64,000 nucleotides of DNA from Nitrosospira sp. Nsp11 (GTDB lineage: Bacteria > Pseudomonadota > Gammaproteobacteria > Burkholderiales > Nitrosomonadaceae), in the NCBI RefSeq assembly GCF_900142705.1, contig NZ_FRBV01000017.1:1-64000 (forward strand). The letters run 5' to 3'. Numbering within the stretch: the stretch's first letter is position 1; each line of letters opens with the position of its first letter. A model generated the notes under the pieces. It had not been told where the DNA came from, did not search any database, and saw only the letters and a list, made by a program, of their open reading frames with translations. Both the position numbers and the translations under genes were made by a program. Of the stretch, positions 54,879 through 64,000 are shown one piece after another.

Positions 54879-57422
54879 TTGAATAATCGTAAATTCATGG
54901 TGCGCAAAGCCGCTGTCCTCGGCGCCGGCGTAATGGGAGCGCAGATCGCGGCGCATCTGGTCAATGCCAACGTCGAGACGCTATTATTTGAGCTGCCCGC
55001 TGAGCAGGGGGGTCCCAACGCCAACGTCATCAAAGCAATAGAGAATTTAAAAAAACAGGATCCTGCGCCACTGTCTATGGCAGCCAAGGCCGCCTCCATT
55101 CAACCGGCGAACTACGACCAGAACCTGGAATTGCTCGGGGATTGCGACATCGTGATCGAAGCCATCGCCGAGCGCATGGACTGGAAAAGCGAGTTGTATA
55201 AAAAGGTCGCGCCACACCTCGGCGAGGACACTATTTTTGCCAGCAACACATCGGGGCTCTCCATCAATGAGCTGGCAAAGTCGTTCCCCGAGAACTTGCG
55301 CCACCGGTTTTGCGGCATCCATTTTTTTAACCCTCCCCGCTACATGCACCTCGCAGAGTTGATCCCCTGCAAGGAGAGCGATGCCGCGATGCTCAATGAT
55401 CTGGAAGCGTTCCTGGTAACATGCCTGGGTAAGGGTGTAATTCGTGCAAAGGACACGCCGAATTTTATCGCTAACCGGATAGGCGTGTTTTCGATACTCG
55501 CCACCATGCATCACGCAGATGAATTCGGCCTCGGATTCGACGTGGTGGATGCCTTGACCGGCACTCTCATTGGTCGGCCCAAGAGCGCGACTTTCCGCAC
55601 GGCGGATGTGGTGGGGCTCGATGTCCTTGCACATGTGATCGCTACCATGCGCGATACGCTGCCGCAAGATCCATGGCACAGATACTATGCCGTGCCCGAT
55701 TGGCTGCAAGCCCTGGTGGATAAAGGGGCACTCGGGCAGAAAGCCCGGCGCGGCATATATCAGAAGATGGGCAAGGAAATCCATGTCCTGGACCTTGCGA
55801 AGGGCGCATATATTCTCTCGGCAGGTACGGCCGAGGACGACATAAAGGAACTGCTCAAACGTAAAAATCTTGCGAGCCAGCTTGGCGCGTTGCGCGCGAA
55901 TTCACATCCGCAAGCACAATTCCTATGGTCCATATTCCGCGATCTGTTTCATTATTGTGCGGTTCATCTCGGCGCAATCGCCGACAATGCACGCGACCTT
56001 GATTTCTCGATGCGCTGGGGTTTCGGCTGGAACCAGGGACCGCTCGAGATTTGGCAAGCGGCAGGATGGAGCGAAATTGCCGGGTGGATAAACGAGGATA
56101 TCGCGGCCGGCAAAAGCATGAGCGCAGTATCGTTGCCGGAATGGGTGCGGGAACTGGGGCAAAGCGCCAGCCAAGCAATCGATATCAGCATACAGGGCGT
56201 ACATAGAACACAGGGATCCTTTGCGCCGTCCAACAATACCTTCCGGCCACGTTCGACGTTGCCTGTGTACCGGCGGCAGCTGTTTCCGGATAGGCTGCTG
56301 AGTGAGCGTGCGCAATATGGCACAACAATATTCGAGAGCGATGCGGTACGGATGTGGCATACGGGCGAGTCCGGCGGCAATGGCTCGGCCGATGACCACA
56401 TAGCCATTCTCAGCTTCAAGAGCAAAATGCACACCATCGGAAGCGATGTGCTGGATGGAGTGCAACAGGCCATTGATGAAGCCGAACGGAACTGGCGTGC
56501 CTTGGTGATCTGGCAAACTGAGCCTCCATTTTCTGCCGGTGCCAATCTTCAAAAAGCCACGGCGCGCCTGAAAGGTGACGAACCTCCTTCCGCCTTCAGC
56601 GTCCTGGCAAAAAAAATCAGGAAAACAGCGCAGTCTGCGGTACTCAAAGCAGCGCGCGGCCTCAATCTGGCAGATGCATTGATGGCAGGCAAATTGGCCG
56701 AAATCGAAGCAATGGTTGCGCAATTCCAGCAAACTTCGCAGGACCTCCGATACTCGATGATTCCCACTGTAGCGGCCGTGGATGGCCTCGCGCTGGGAGG
56801 CGGCTGCGAATTTATAATGCATTGCGACCGTGCGGTAGCGACTATGGAAAGCTATATCGGCCTGGTAGAGGCTGGCGTGGGATTATTGCCTGCGGGGGGC
56901 GGTTGCAAGGAACTTGCATTGAGAGCATCGCGGGATGCGAAAGACGGCGATCCTTTCCCTTTACTGAAAAATTATTTTCAGAACGTCGCAACCGCGCAGC
57001 TATCAAAAAGTGCCGAGCAGGCAAAAGAACTGGGCTATCTGCGCGCTGCCGACCCGGTAGTGATGAACCGGCATGAATTACTTTACGTTGCCAAGGCGCA
57101 AGCGATCGCCCTGGCTGAAGCAGGATATCGCCCGCCGCTGAAAGCCCGTAATATTTCGGTGGCCGGTTCTACCGGCATTGCCAATATCAAAGGCATGCTC
57201 GTAAACATGCGCGAAGGCAATTTCATCTCGGACCATGATTACCTGATCGGCACCAGGATCGCCCACGTCATGTGTGGAGGCGAACTGACTCCCGGCAGCG
57301 TGGTCGATGAAGACTGGTTCCTGGAGCTGGAGCGTGCCGCATTCATAGAGCTACTGGCAACCGAAAAGACGCAAGCGCGCGTGGAGCATACGCTGAAGAC
57401 CGGGAAGCCTCTCAGGAATTAA
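54879..57422 (+). CDS. Fused 3-hydroxyacyl-CoA dehydrogenase / enoyl-CoA hydratase
   Basis: 847 residues. The start is TTG at 54879 with a GGAGG site 7 bases upstream (an ATG follows six codons later). The dehydrogenase part comes first: NAD motif GAGVMGAQIAAHLV, then SNTSGLSI, FCGIHFFNPPRYMHLAELI and DTPNFIANRIG. The hydratase comes second, with AAVDGLALGGGCEF near residue 634. This order is the reverse of FadB and matches FadN-like proteins. It carries out steps two and three of beta-oxidation. Confidence 0.93.
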   Translation: MNNRKFMVRKAAVLGAGVMGAQIAAHLVNANVETLLFELPAEQGGPNANVIKAIENLKKQDPAPLSMAAKAASIQPANYDQNLELLGDCDIVIEAIAERMDWKSELYKKVAPHLGEDTIFASNTSGLSINELAKSFPENLRHRFCGIHFFNPPRYMHLAELIPCKESDAAMLNDLEAFLVTCLGKGVIRAKDTPNFIANRIGVFSILATMHHADEFGLGFDVVDALTGTLIGRPKSATFRTADVVGLDVLAHVIATMRDTLPQDPWHRYYAVPDWLQALVDKGALGQKARRGIYQKMGKEIHVLDLAKGAYILSAGTAEDDIKELLKRKNLASQLGALRANSHPQAQFLWSIFRDLFHYCAVHLGAIADNARDLDFSMRWGFGWNQGPLEIWQAAGWSEIAGWINEDIAAGKSMSAVSLPEWVRELGQSASQAIDISIQGVHRTQGSFAPSNNTFRPRSTLPVYRRQLFPDRLLSERAQYGTTIFESDAVRMWHTGESGGNGSADDHIAILSFKSKMHTIGSDVLDGVQQAIDEAERNWRALVIWQTEPPFSAGANLQKATARLKGDEPPSAFSVLAKKIRKTAQSAVLKAARGLNLADALMAGKLAEIEAMVAQFQQTSQDLRYSMIPTVAAVDGLALGGGCEFIMHCDRAVATMESYIGLVEAGVGLLPAGGGCKELALRASRDAKDGDPFPLLKNYFQNVATAQLSKSAEQAKELGYLRAADPVVMNRHELLYVAKAQAIALAEAGYRPPLKARNISVAGSTGIANIKGMLVNMREGNFISDHDYLIGTRIAHVMCGGELTPGSVVDEDWFLELERAAFIELLATEKTQARVEHTLKTGKPLRN

Positions 57423-57438
57423 GCGAAGGAGAACTGTC

Positions 57439-58638
57439 ATGACCAAACAGATACAAGACGCTTACATCGTTGCCGCCGTCCGTACGCCGGTTGGCAAAGC
57501 GCCACGCGGAATGTTCAAAACCGTTCGTCCTGATGACATGCTGGCACACGTGTTGAAAGCTGCCCTGGCGCAGTGCGAGGGCCTCGATCATGCAGCTATC
57601 GATGACGTAATCGCCGGGTGCGCCATGCCTGAGGCGGAGCAGGGAATGAACGTTGCACGCATTGCGCTCTTGCTGGCAGGGCTGCCTGATAGCGTGCCCG
57701 GAATGACGGTCAATCGTTTTTGCGCCTCCGGGTTGCAATCGGTAGCGCTCGCTGCCGACCGCATTCGTCTGGGCAATGCAGACGTAATCATCGCGGCTGG
57801 TACGGAGAGCATGAGCATGGTCCCGATGACGGGCAACAAGATGTCGCTGGACCCGGCTATATTCCTGCGTGACGAGCATGTGGCCATCGCCTACGGCATG
57901 GGCATAACGGGAGAAAAAGTCGCACAGCGATGGCAAGTCAGCCGTGAGGCCCAGGATGAATTTGCGGTAACGAGCCACGCAAGGGCGCTCAAGGCCATCG
58001 AGACGGGGGAATTCGAACAGGAAATCGCGCCATATACGGTGCTCGAAAAACGACCCGATCTCGTCTCGCATGAGGTCCGGGACATTTCCAGCACAAGAGA
58101 TACCGATGAAGGCCCACGACCCGGCACCAACGCGGCGACGCTTGCCACATTGAAACCGGTATTCGCGGCAAATGGCTCCGTGACGGCGGGCAACAGTTCG
58201 CAGATGTCCGACGGTGCGGGCGCCGTGATCGTAGCAAGCGAAGCTGCGTTGAAACGCTTCAATCTGACGCCTATTGGCCGTTTCCTCGGCTATTCTGTCG
58301 CGGGTGTACCACCGGAAATCATGGGCATAGGCCCAATCAAGGCGATACCGAAGGTGCTGAAGCAGGTTGGCTTGAAACTGGATGATCTCGACTGGATCGA
58401 ATTGAACGAAGCTTTCGCAGCCCAGAGCCTCGCGGTCATCCATGACCTGGGGCTGAATCGCGCTAAAGTCAACCCACTGGGCGGCGCGATCGCGCTAGGT
58501 CATCCGTTGGGCGCGACCGGCGCCATCCGCGTCGCCACGCTGCTGCACGGCCTGCGCCGGCATCATCGGAAATACGGCATGGTAACCATGTGCGTGGGGA
58601 CAGGCATGGGCGCGGCGGGTGTGTTTGAAGCGCTGTGA
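57439..58638 (+). CDS. Acetyl-CoA C-acyltransferase (thiolase)
   Basis: 399 residues. Thiolase catalytic residues Cys95 ([11 protein letters not shown]), His355 (LGHPLGATG) and Cys385 (MCVGTGMGA) are present. Degradative-type length. GAAGGAG site. It starts 16 bases after the dehydrogenase/hydratase gene and completes the four-step beta-oxidation cycle. Confidence 0.95.
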   Translation: MTKQIQDAYIVAAVRTPVGKAPRGMFKTVRPDDMLAHVLKAALAQCEGLDHAAIDDVIAGCAMPEAEQGMNVARIALLLAGLPDSVPGMTVNRFCASGLQSVALAADRIRLGNADVIIAAGTESMSMVPMTGNKMSLDPAIFLRDEHVAIAYGMGITGEKVAQRWQVSREAQDEFAVTSHARALKAIETGEFEQEIAPYTVLEKRPDLVSHEVRDISSTRDTDEGPRPGTNAATLATLKPVFAANGSVTAGNSSQMSDGAGAVIVASEAALKRFNLTPIGRFLGYSVAGVPPEIMGIGPIKAIPKVLKQVGLKLDDLDWIELNEAFAAQSLAVIHDLGLNRAKVNPLGGAIALGHPLGATGAIRVATLLHGLRRHHRKYGMVTMCVGTGMGAAGVFEAL

Positions 58639-58741
58639 CGGGAACGCGGAAGAAGTTTGCAAAGGAATCTGAGACCAACCGGGCTGTTATGCTGGTGAGC
58701 ATGTGGCACGGCAAGCTTGCAGACCTACTCGGAGATCCGCT

Positions 58742-58927
58742 CTATTTTCCGAAATAGACGTAGGCCTTCTGCGGTACGCTTGATTCCTTGAAGCGCTTGC
58801 GCTCTTCCAGATCCAGCTTTTTATCCCACCAGATGGCGCGTGCCTCTTTCTGATCCTCCGCCAGCTTCGGATTTTTTTCGAACAGCTCGCGCATGAATTT
58901 GGTATGGTCGGATTCGTAAAGTTTCAT
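58742..58927 (-). CDS. DUF3460 family protein
   Basis: 61 residues from the ATG at 58927 (MKLYESDHTKFMRELFEKNP). It is charged and helical, ending in VPQKAYVYFG. The family is short and typical of Betaproteobacteria, function unknown. It is convergent with the thiolase gene. Confidence 0.8.
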   Translation of the reverse strand: MKLYESDHTKFMRELFEKNPKLAEDQKEARAIWWDKKLDLEERKRFKESSVPQKAYVYFGK

Positions 58928-59090
58928 GGTCTGGCTTCTCCTCTCGTCACTTTCCTGTGACAACCCGAAACTTTACCATAATCGGAAGGTGCTCGCATCG
59001 GTTGAGCCTGTGTGCTGTGGCCCGGATCGGGGCATAATCCATAATCCGGTCGTGTTTTGATAAGTTACAGTTGAATATCTTCACCCGCCA

Positions 59091-59150
59091 ATGTAGGTCG
59101 GGCTCCGCCCGACGATCGAAGGAACAATGTCGGGCAGAGCCCGACCTACA
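59091..59150. repeat. Long inverted repeat, repeat family B
   Basis: The 22-bp arm TGTAGGTCGGGCTCCGCCCG (extended by AC) at 59092-59113 pairs with 59129-59150, apart from one base. Each arm contains GTCGGGC/GCCCGAC and can fold alone, as at 54153-54170. It is a REP-like intergenic element in the 300-bp gap between DUF3460 and the next gene. Nothing else is seen in that gap. Confidence 0.75.
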
Positions 59151-59227
59151 ACATTGGTCCTACTTATCCATATATGTATGCTTTGAGCGTCCCGCAACCT
59201 ATCAAGCCCCATCGACATGAGCATGAC

Positions 59228-60016
59228 TTAAAAAGGCCTGCGCTGCTGTAACTTATTGATGTACTTGGTAAAAGGCAAGGCAAGTTCCTGTTCGAGTTGC
59301 TTCGCACGCTCCTGCAGATTTTCCCAGGCGGGTCTGCCAGGACTGTGTTTGAAAGCGAAGACGATCAGATTACCGAACGGCTCGGCCAGTAGCGTAGCGA
59401 CTCGACCGCCGAAACTATCCTCGATGCGGTGAATGTAGTCATGGACTGCCCTGTCTCTGCTGAGCAAGTTGACCACCAGCACGCCGTTTTTTTTCAACGC
59501 CTCATGGGCGCGATCATAAAAATCCTGGCTGCAAAGCGAGGGTACCTGGCGGCCATCGTCAAAACCGTCAACCATCAGTACGTCGGCGCTGCGAGGGTGG
59601 CTAGCAACAAATTCGCCGCCTTCCGCAATCATGACTTGCAGGCGATCATCATCCGCCGGTACAAAAAAATGATCTCGCGCCATCGCAACGATTCGCGGAT
59701 TGATTTCAATCACGGTCGTTCGAGTCTGGGGCAAACGGTGATATACGAATTTCGCCAGCGATCCCCCTCCCAGACCGATCATCAGCATATTTTCCGGCTG
59801 TGGATTAAACAGGGTAAAACCCATCATGCATCGGGTATAGGTCAGCTCCAAATGGTTTGGTGCTGCCAATCTCATCGCGCTTTGCACCATGCTGCTGCCA
59901 ATATGGAGTGAGCGCACGCCATACTCCTCACTCATATGAACGCCGGAGTCGTCGTCAGAATTGTCGTCTGCACCGCGACCTATGCCGCGAGAACGCCGCC
60001 TGGAAAATACACGCAT
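59228..60016 (-). CDS. Spermidine-synthase-like methyltransferase-fold protein
   Basis: 262 residues from the ATG at 60016 (MRVFSRRRSRG), with a basic N-terminus. The Rossmann motif MLMIGLGGGSLAKF, VIEINPRIVAMAR and DVLMVDGFDD match the polyamine-synthase family, and LFNPQPENMLM precedes them. Conserved aspartates for polyamine binding are not clearly all present, so the reaction is uncertain. It is single and flanked by repeats on one side. Confidence 0.8.
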   Translation of the reverse strand: MRVFSRRRSRGIGRGADDNSDDDSGVHMSEEYGVRSLHIGSSMVQSAMRLAAPNHLELTYTRCMMGFTLFNPQPENMLMIGLGGGSLAKFVYHRLPQTRTTVIEINPRIVAMARDHFFVPADDDRLQVMIAEGGEFVASHPRSADVLMVDGFDDGRQVPSLCSQDFYDRAHEALKKNGVLVVNLLSRDRAVHDYIHRIEDSFGGRVATLLAEPFGNLIVFAFKHSPGRPAWENLQERAKQLEQELALPFTKYINKLQQRRPF

Positions 60017-60208
60017 TGGTTTTCTGGATTGATCCGTAAATAAAGGATGCTTTACAAATGAATACTTTTGGCCTACGTTTACATGGCATGATAGCTCGGG
60101 CTGGGGTAAAGCGTCGCCCAACAAGCCCTGCTAACCCCCATAAAAACAAAAAATCCGCGAAGTGCGCTTGATCTCATTAAAACGTGAAGGCGATATTCGA
60201 ACGTTATC

Positions 60209-60700
60209 ATGAAAAAACGCATTACAATTTTAGCCCCACTTTTGTCAGCGTGCCTGTTATCGGCATGCTCGGGCATTGGCCTCAAGGAAAAATCGCAGAC
60301 TTACGCCGCCAAATTTACCGGAGATCGCGCTTCGCTCGCACGCTGCGTCATAAACGAACTGCAAACCGATAGCCGGTGGCTAATTCGCGGTCTGCAATAT
60401 GAGGTACGAAGCTATCAGGATATCAAAGCGACGGAAATTTATGCCTACCCGTCCGGCGCGCTACCGGGAACATACGCACGCAATGCAACCAATAACCCTG
60501 ATGCGGTGCTCCAGCCATTGATTCCCAAGATCTATGCGCATAAATCAAATGCTGATATTCGCGGTGAAGCCAGCCCCGGTTATTCGTTTATCATGACGAT
60601 ACAAAGGACCGATGACGAAACGGTAGTCGCCACGCTGAACGGCAAGAAATACGAGAGCGATATAGCATGGGACAAGCTGAAAGCGTGTTCACCCCGCTAA
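60209..60700 (+). CDS. Lipoprotein of unknown function
   Basis: 163 residues. Signal LAPLLSACLLSACSG with lipobox LLSAC/LSAC, then a mature domain with YAAKFTGDRASLARCVINELQ and EVRSYQDIKATEIYAYP. It resembles small outer-membrane lipoproteins of Proteobacteria, but I do not recognise the family. It is read divergently from the spermidine-synthase-like gene, 192 bp away. Confidence 0.75.
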   Translation: MKKRITILAPLLSACLLSACSGIGLKEKSQTYAAKFTGDRASLARCVINELQTDSRWLIRGLQYEVRSYQDIKATEIYAYPSGALPGTYARNATNNPDAVLQPLIPKIYAHKSNADIRGEASPGYSFIMTIQRTDDETVVATLNGKKYESDIAWDKLKACSPR

Positions 60701-61006
60701 ACTGAGCAGGACTTCTTTCGTTTCACCTCTTCGGCCGGTTACGCTACTTCGGCTGAAAAAACCCGGATTTCCTTTTATCAAGTCCCGCAAACAAAAAAAT
60801 CCTGGACGTGATCGCGCATGGGCCATTTTTAAGCGCTTGCCGCGATAGAATAGTGCTCTTGATATTCCTGGATATAGCTATCGCATTTCTCGGGTTATTT
60901 CAAGCTTCAGGAAACAGCACTAAAAAACATTGATGGGTAAAAAAACAGGCAGCGAGCTTTGAATGTCAGGTTCTAACACAAGAATTAGTGGAATTACGGT
61001 GAATAC
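60701..61006. other. 306-bp gap, no gene seen
   Basis: This lies between the lipoprotein gene and the Sel1 gene, both on the plus strand. It holds A-rich tracts and no clear ORF, terminator or repeat. A promoter for the Sel1 gene is likely, but no strong -10/-35 pair stands out. Confidence 0.4.
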
Positions 61007-62479
61007 ATGATGCGTTTATCGATATCAATGGCGGCGGCAGGGCCGGCGATAACCGGGCTGGTACTGATGTTGCTGACTCTTCCGGCATTCGCCGGAGACT
61101 TTGAGGATGGAATGCGGTTCGCCCTCAGCAAGGACTACGTTAAAGCGGTAGCTTCTTTCAGGAGGGCAGCAGAAAAAGGAAACGCGGATGCTCAGTTCAA
61201 TCTGGGCGTCATGTATTCGAAAGGCCGAGGTGTGCCTCAGAATGACGCGCAGGCCGCGAGCTGGTATCGCAAAGCGGCGGAGCAGGGCGACGCGCCGGCG
61301 CAATCCATGTTGGGTTTCATGTACCTGAAAGGTCAAGGGGTCGAGCAGGACTATCAGCAGGCCATGCTCTGGTACTTCAGGGCAGCGGATAAAGGATATG
61401 CCGTGGCCCAGTACAATCTTGGCGTGATGTATGCAAAAGGCCAGGGAGTTACACAGGACTACCAGCAGGCATTGTCCTGGTATCTCAAAGCCGCTGAGCA
61501 AGGACACGCTCCCGCGCAAGGAATCCTGGGTTTCATGTACCTCAAAGGCCAGGGCGTGGAGCAGAATGATCGGCAAGCGGCATCCTGGTATCTTAGAGCT
61601 GCGGAACTTGGATATGCGGATGCGCAATATGCGATAGGCGTACTGTACGCCAAAGGCCGAGGCGTGGAGCAGAGCAATCAGAAAGCGGTGTCCTGGTTTC
61701 GCAAAGCGGCTGAACAGGGTAATCCGGATGCCGAATTCAATCTCGGCATCATGTATGCGACGGGCGAGGGCACTATCAAGGATGATCAACAAGCTGCCTC
61801 CTGGTACCGCAAAGCCGCCGAACTGGGATATGCACGGGCGCAGTTCAAGCTTGGAGTCGCTTATGCCAAAGGCCGGGGAATTACGCACGACGATTATGAG
61901 GCGACTGCGTGGTATCGAAAGGCGGCAGAGCAGGGGTACGCCCCCGCCCAATTCAATCTCGGCGTAATGTACGCCACCGGAAAAGGTGTTTTGCGGGACG
62001 ATCAGCAGGCGGTGGCATGGTATCGCAAAGCCGCTGAGCAGGGGGATGAGGATGCCCAATACAACCTGGCCGTACGATATGACAGCGGCCGGGGCGTCGC
62101 AAGGGATGCGCTGGAGGCGTTATCCTGGTATCGCAAGTCGGCGGAGCAGGGTTACCCAAGGGCGCAATACAGCCTGGGTGTCAAGTATAACAACGGGCAG
62201 GGCGTACCGCAGGATTATGCGCAAGCCTTGTCGTGGTATCAAAAAGCGGCGGAGCAGGGTCATCACGGGGCACAAACAAACCTGGGCGTGCTTTATTACA
62301 ATGGTACCGGCGTCACGCAGGATTATGTTGAGGCTGATAAATGGTTCAGCATCGCCAGCGCGGGAGATTACGAGGATGCGAAAGAAAACCAGGAGCTCAT
62401 GGAGAAGCTCATGACACCGGTACAAGTTGCCGAAGCGCAACGACAAGCGGAAGAGTGGATAAAAACACGCAGAGAGTAA
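61007..62479 (+). CDS. Exported protein with eleven Sel1 repeats
   Basis: 490 residues. A signal segment (AITGLVLMLLTLPAFAG) precedes 11 tandem Sel1-like repeats, each 36 residues, from residue 58 to 453. Each has the form G-x-x-x-AQ-x-x-LG-x-x-Y-x-x-G-x-G and ends WYRKAAEQ. A 37-residue helical tail follows. Sel1 repeats fold as a solenoid that binds proteins, often in the periplasm. Its partner is unknown. The DNA repeats 108 bp at a time, which also explains a long antisense frame. Confidence 0.93.
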   Translation: MMRLSISMAAAGPAITGLVLMLLTLPAFAGDFEDGMRFALSKDYVKAVASFRRAAEKGNADAQFNLGVMYSKGRGVPQNDAQAASWYRKAAEQGDAPAQSMLGFMYLKGQGVEQDYQQAMLWYFRAADKGYAVAQYNLGVMYAKGQGVTQDYQQALSWYLKAAEQGHAPAQGILGFMYLKGQGVEQNDRQAASWYLRAAELGYADAQYAIGVLYAKGRGVEQSNQKAVSWFRKAAEQGNPDAEFNLGIMYATGEGTIKDDQQAASWYRKAAELGYARAQFKLGVAYAKGRGITHDDYEATAWYRKAAEQGYAPAQFNLGVMYATGKGVLRDDQQAVAWYRKAAEQGDEDAQYNLAVRYDSGRGVARDALEALSWYRKSAEQGYPRAQYSLGVKYNNGQGVPQDYAQALSWYQKAAEQGHHGAQTNLGVLYYNGTGVTQDYVEADKWFSIASAGDYEDAKENQELMEKLMTPVQVAEAQRQAEEWIKTRRE

Positions 62480-62647
62480 AGCGCCCATACCCGGATTAGC
62501 GGACATCCACTTCCGGTTCCCTGCTTACCGCTGGGTATTGAAAATATCAGATGGCTCGCCGGATCTTGCAATGGCAAAAACGGCTTTTCCCGCGATGATA
62601 GGATCGTCGAAAAAATAACGTGATGTACCCACGCAATACTGACTGAG

Positions 62648-62827
62648 TTACCTGGAGGGCTGGCTGCTCTTTTCCTTGGTGATGGGGTTCTGTAGCGTAT
62701 AACCTTTCTGTTTCATTTTGTATCCGCCATAGGCGCCCGCGCCGCCGGCGACAACATACCAGCAACCTGAGAGCGCTGGAATGACAGCCAGGAGCGCGAC
62801 TATTAGAATAGTTCTCTTCATTTTCAT
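62648..62827 (-). CDS. Small lipoprotein with glycine-rich segment
   Basis: 59 residues from the ATG at 62827 (a further ATG at 62821 is possible). Signal and lipobox LSGCWYVVAGG. A Gly-rich stretch GAGAYGGYKMKQKGY follows, then a charged tail. Likely an outer-membrane lipoprotein. No function is known. Confidence 0.7.
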   Translation of the reverse strand: MKMKRTILIVALLAVIPALSGCWYVVAGGAGAYGGYKMKQKGYTLQNPITKEKSSQPSR

Positions 62828-63036
62828 CAAAATTCTTCTATAAAAGGAAAATGCAAATAACGGTCGCGAACTTACCTCAGGGATTGCTATGCTGTCAAAT
62901 AGTTGTATCTATTTTCTTTTGATGATATCCGGGTACAGAAGCACATAAACCGGGCCTGGACCAAGCCGGCTTCGATTCCGGGTATTTCGCGAGCTAAGCC
63001 GTTGTAGATCAGGAATTTTCTTGAAAGGGGAACATC

Positions 63037-63513
63037 ATGGGCAACATTTCACTCTCTGGTACGCGAGCCAAATGGCTCATCGCGATAGCGTTGATCGTGC
63101 TCCTGCCGGGATGTCAAACATCGGACACAAGGCGAACCGGCGGGCTGATCGGTAGCATTGCCGGCTCTATCGGAGCGAGCTATCTGGGCAGCTATCTCGG
63201 CGGCGGTACGGTGGGGCGCATTCTGGGTGCTGTCGCCGGCGGTGTCGCGGGTTATTATGTCGGTTCGGAGATTGGAGGCGTTCTCGGCAAAGACGATAAG
63301 AAAAAAATGGCCGATGCGTCGCAAAAAGCGTTCGAGACAAACCAGACCCAGACCTTCAGCAACCCCGATAGCGGCCTGGTGGGTAAAGCTGAGGTCGTTC
63401 AATCCGGACCGGTAACGGCACAGCAAAACAAGGAATGCAAGACGATCAGGCAAACTGTCGTGCTAAAAGACGGGAAAACGGTTACTGAGGATGTGGATAG
63501 CTGTAAGGATTGA
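63037..63513 (+). CDS. Glycine-zipper lipoprotein, 17-kDa antigen type
   Basis: 158 residues. A basic N-terminus and signal end in LLPGCQTS (lipobox). Gly-zipper repeats GGLIGSIAGSIGASYLGSYLGG and GAVAGGVAGYYVGS follow. The C-terminal part (about 110-158) has two Cys (NKECKTIRQTV, VDSCKD). This matches the 17-kDa surface-antigen family. An AAGGGGAA site precedes the ATG. Confidence 0.88.
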   Translation: MGNISLSGTRAKWLIAIALIVLLPGCQTSDTRRTGGLIGSIAGSIGASYLGSYLGGGTVGRILGAVAGGVAGYYVGSEIGGVLGKDDKKKMADASQKAFETNQTQTFSNPDSGLVGKAEVVQSGPVTAQQNKECKTIRQTVVLKDGKTVTEDVDSCKD

Positions 63514-63631
63514 GAATCGACGGCATTTGATTTGAACGGGTAGGCACACACTCAAAATGTGCCCGGGTGCATCAATTCCCGAAAACACCATAGAAAGCCC
63601 GTAATCTGCGGTGTTTACCTCATCGTAAAAC

Positions 63632-63859
63632 TCATGACTTCTTCTTCCATTCATCACCTTTTTTCTCATATTCCTTTTTTACCGCCGACCACGCGACTTT
63701 ATGTGCGGTTTCTTCGCGTGAAGCATCGCCTCTGCGATCATCCGGGTCCTTGTATTCATCCCAAGCATTATTGAAAGCCGCCTGATATATTTCCTGCGCG
63801 TGCTTCGGCAATACGTTTGTGACGTTTTCCGGGAGATCCTTTATGGTGGCGTATGGCAT
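63632..63859 (-). CDS. chaB: ChaB family protein
   Basis: 75 residues from the ATG at 63859 (MPYATIKDLPENVTNVLPKH). The ChaB signature LPENV...LPKHAQEIYQAAFNNAWDEY is clear, and a lysine-rich end follows. The name comes from cation transport, but the role is uncertain. It is common in stress clusters. Confidence 0.88.
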   Translation of the reverse strand: MPYATIKDLPENVTNVLPKHAQEIYQAAFNNAWDEYKDPDDRRGDASREETAHKVAWSAVKKEYEKKGDEWKKKS

Positions 63860-63929
63860 GACGTCTCTCCTATCGATAGTCAGGTGAAGCGGTACGTTTA
63901 AGATGCGGCTACGCTTAAAAATAAAGTCG

Positions 63930-64000
63930 CTAAGGTTTCGATCCAAAAGTCATGTCGATGTCCAATAGCCGCTCAAACGCCCTCATAAATGCATTGTCGG
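63930..64000 (-). CDS. Possible C-terminus of a gene running off the window
   Basis: The last 22 codons before a TAG at 63930 are open on the minus strand (FMRAFERLLDIDMTFG) and look protein-like. The start is outside the window. The support is weak and rests on composition. Confidence 0.3.
   Translation of the reverse strand, partial: DNAFMRAFERLLDIDMTFGSKP

Noticed and set aside
57412-58443. 343-codon antisense frame opposite the thiolase gene
   Set aside because: It is a shadow of a GC-rich coding gene. The plus-strand thiolase has all catalytic residues.
61025-62059. A 344-codon antisense frame opposite the Sel1 gene
   Set aside because: It arises because the in-frame 108-bp repeats keep the antisense frame open. 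It has no ribosome site and no family features.

Overview
The window reads as a stretch of betaproteobacterial chromosome with a prophage-like island at its left end. Gene order and content (dusB-fis, ubiH-pepP, amgK-murU, gmk-rpoZ-spoT, kdsC-lptCAB-rpoN-hpf-hprK-rapZ, a DUF3460 protein) fit Betaproteobacteria. My best guess is Nitrosomonadaceae (Nitrosospira-like). That rank is inference only, because no ammonia-oxidation gene or rRNA lies in the window.

Positions 1-6609 are an integrated element, all on the minus strand. From the attachment end leftwards it carries a P4-type tyrosine integrase, a hypothetical protein, an AlpA-type regulator, three small overlapping genes (two of them mutual paralogues), a phage-O-like replication protein with four 15-bp repeats inside its own gene, more small genes, a fused HK97-type prohead protease/major capsid protein, and the start of a tape-measure-like gene cut by the window edge. 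The island abuts the 3' end of tRNA-Ala(CGC), its likely attachment site, and repeated motifs between integrase and tRNA look like recombinase arm sites. Int, AlpA, a replication gene and capsid genes together recall phage satellites and capsid-forming islands. The other end lies outside the window, so the class stays open.

Positions 6610-34000 are housekeeping genes: haem (hemF, hemW), purines (purD, purH), tRNA modification (dusB, trmB), DNA shape (fis), quinone synthesis (a ubiH-like gene, ubiK), peptidoglycan recycling (amgK, murU), comM, cobalamin-dependent methionine synthase (metH), ppGpp control (spoT with rpoZ and gmk), thioredoxin 2, yicC, rph, rdgB and thiamine (thiS, thiG). A 161-bp inverted-repeat element (MITE-like) sits exactly at the stop codon of hemW.

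Positions 34192-48113 start with tRNA-Gly(CCC) and an AsmA-family gene that seems to have lost its C-terminal part where it meets mutY. They continue with a 5-formyl-THF cyclo-ligase, the sigma-54/PTS-regulatory block (rapZ, hprK, hpf, rpoN), LPS transport and Kdo synthesis (lptB, lptA, lptC, kdsC), ispH, a second inverted-repeat element, a BtuF-like binding protein and a DAHP synthase.

Positions 48341-58638 hold miaA, a BON-domain lipoprotein and a complete beta-oxidation set on the plus strand: acyl-CoA dehydrogenase, acyl-CoA synthetase, thioesterase, a fused 3-hydroxyacyl-CoA dehydrogenase/enoyl-CoA hydratase, and thiolase. The last 5 kb encode small envelope or stress proteins: three lipoproteins, an 11-repeat Sel1 protein, a ChaB protein and a spermidine-synthase-like protein. 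Two families of short GC-rich intergenic repeats are scattered through the chromosomal part.
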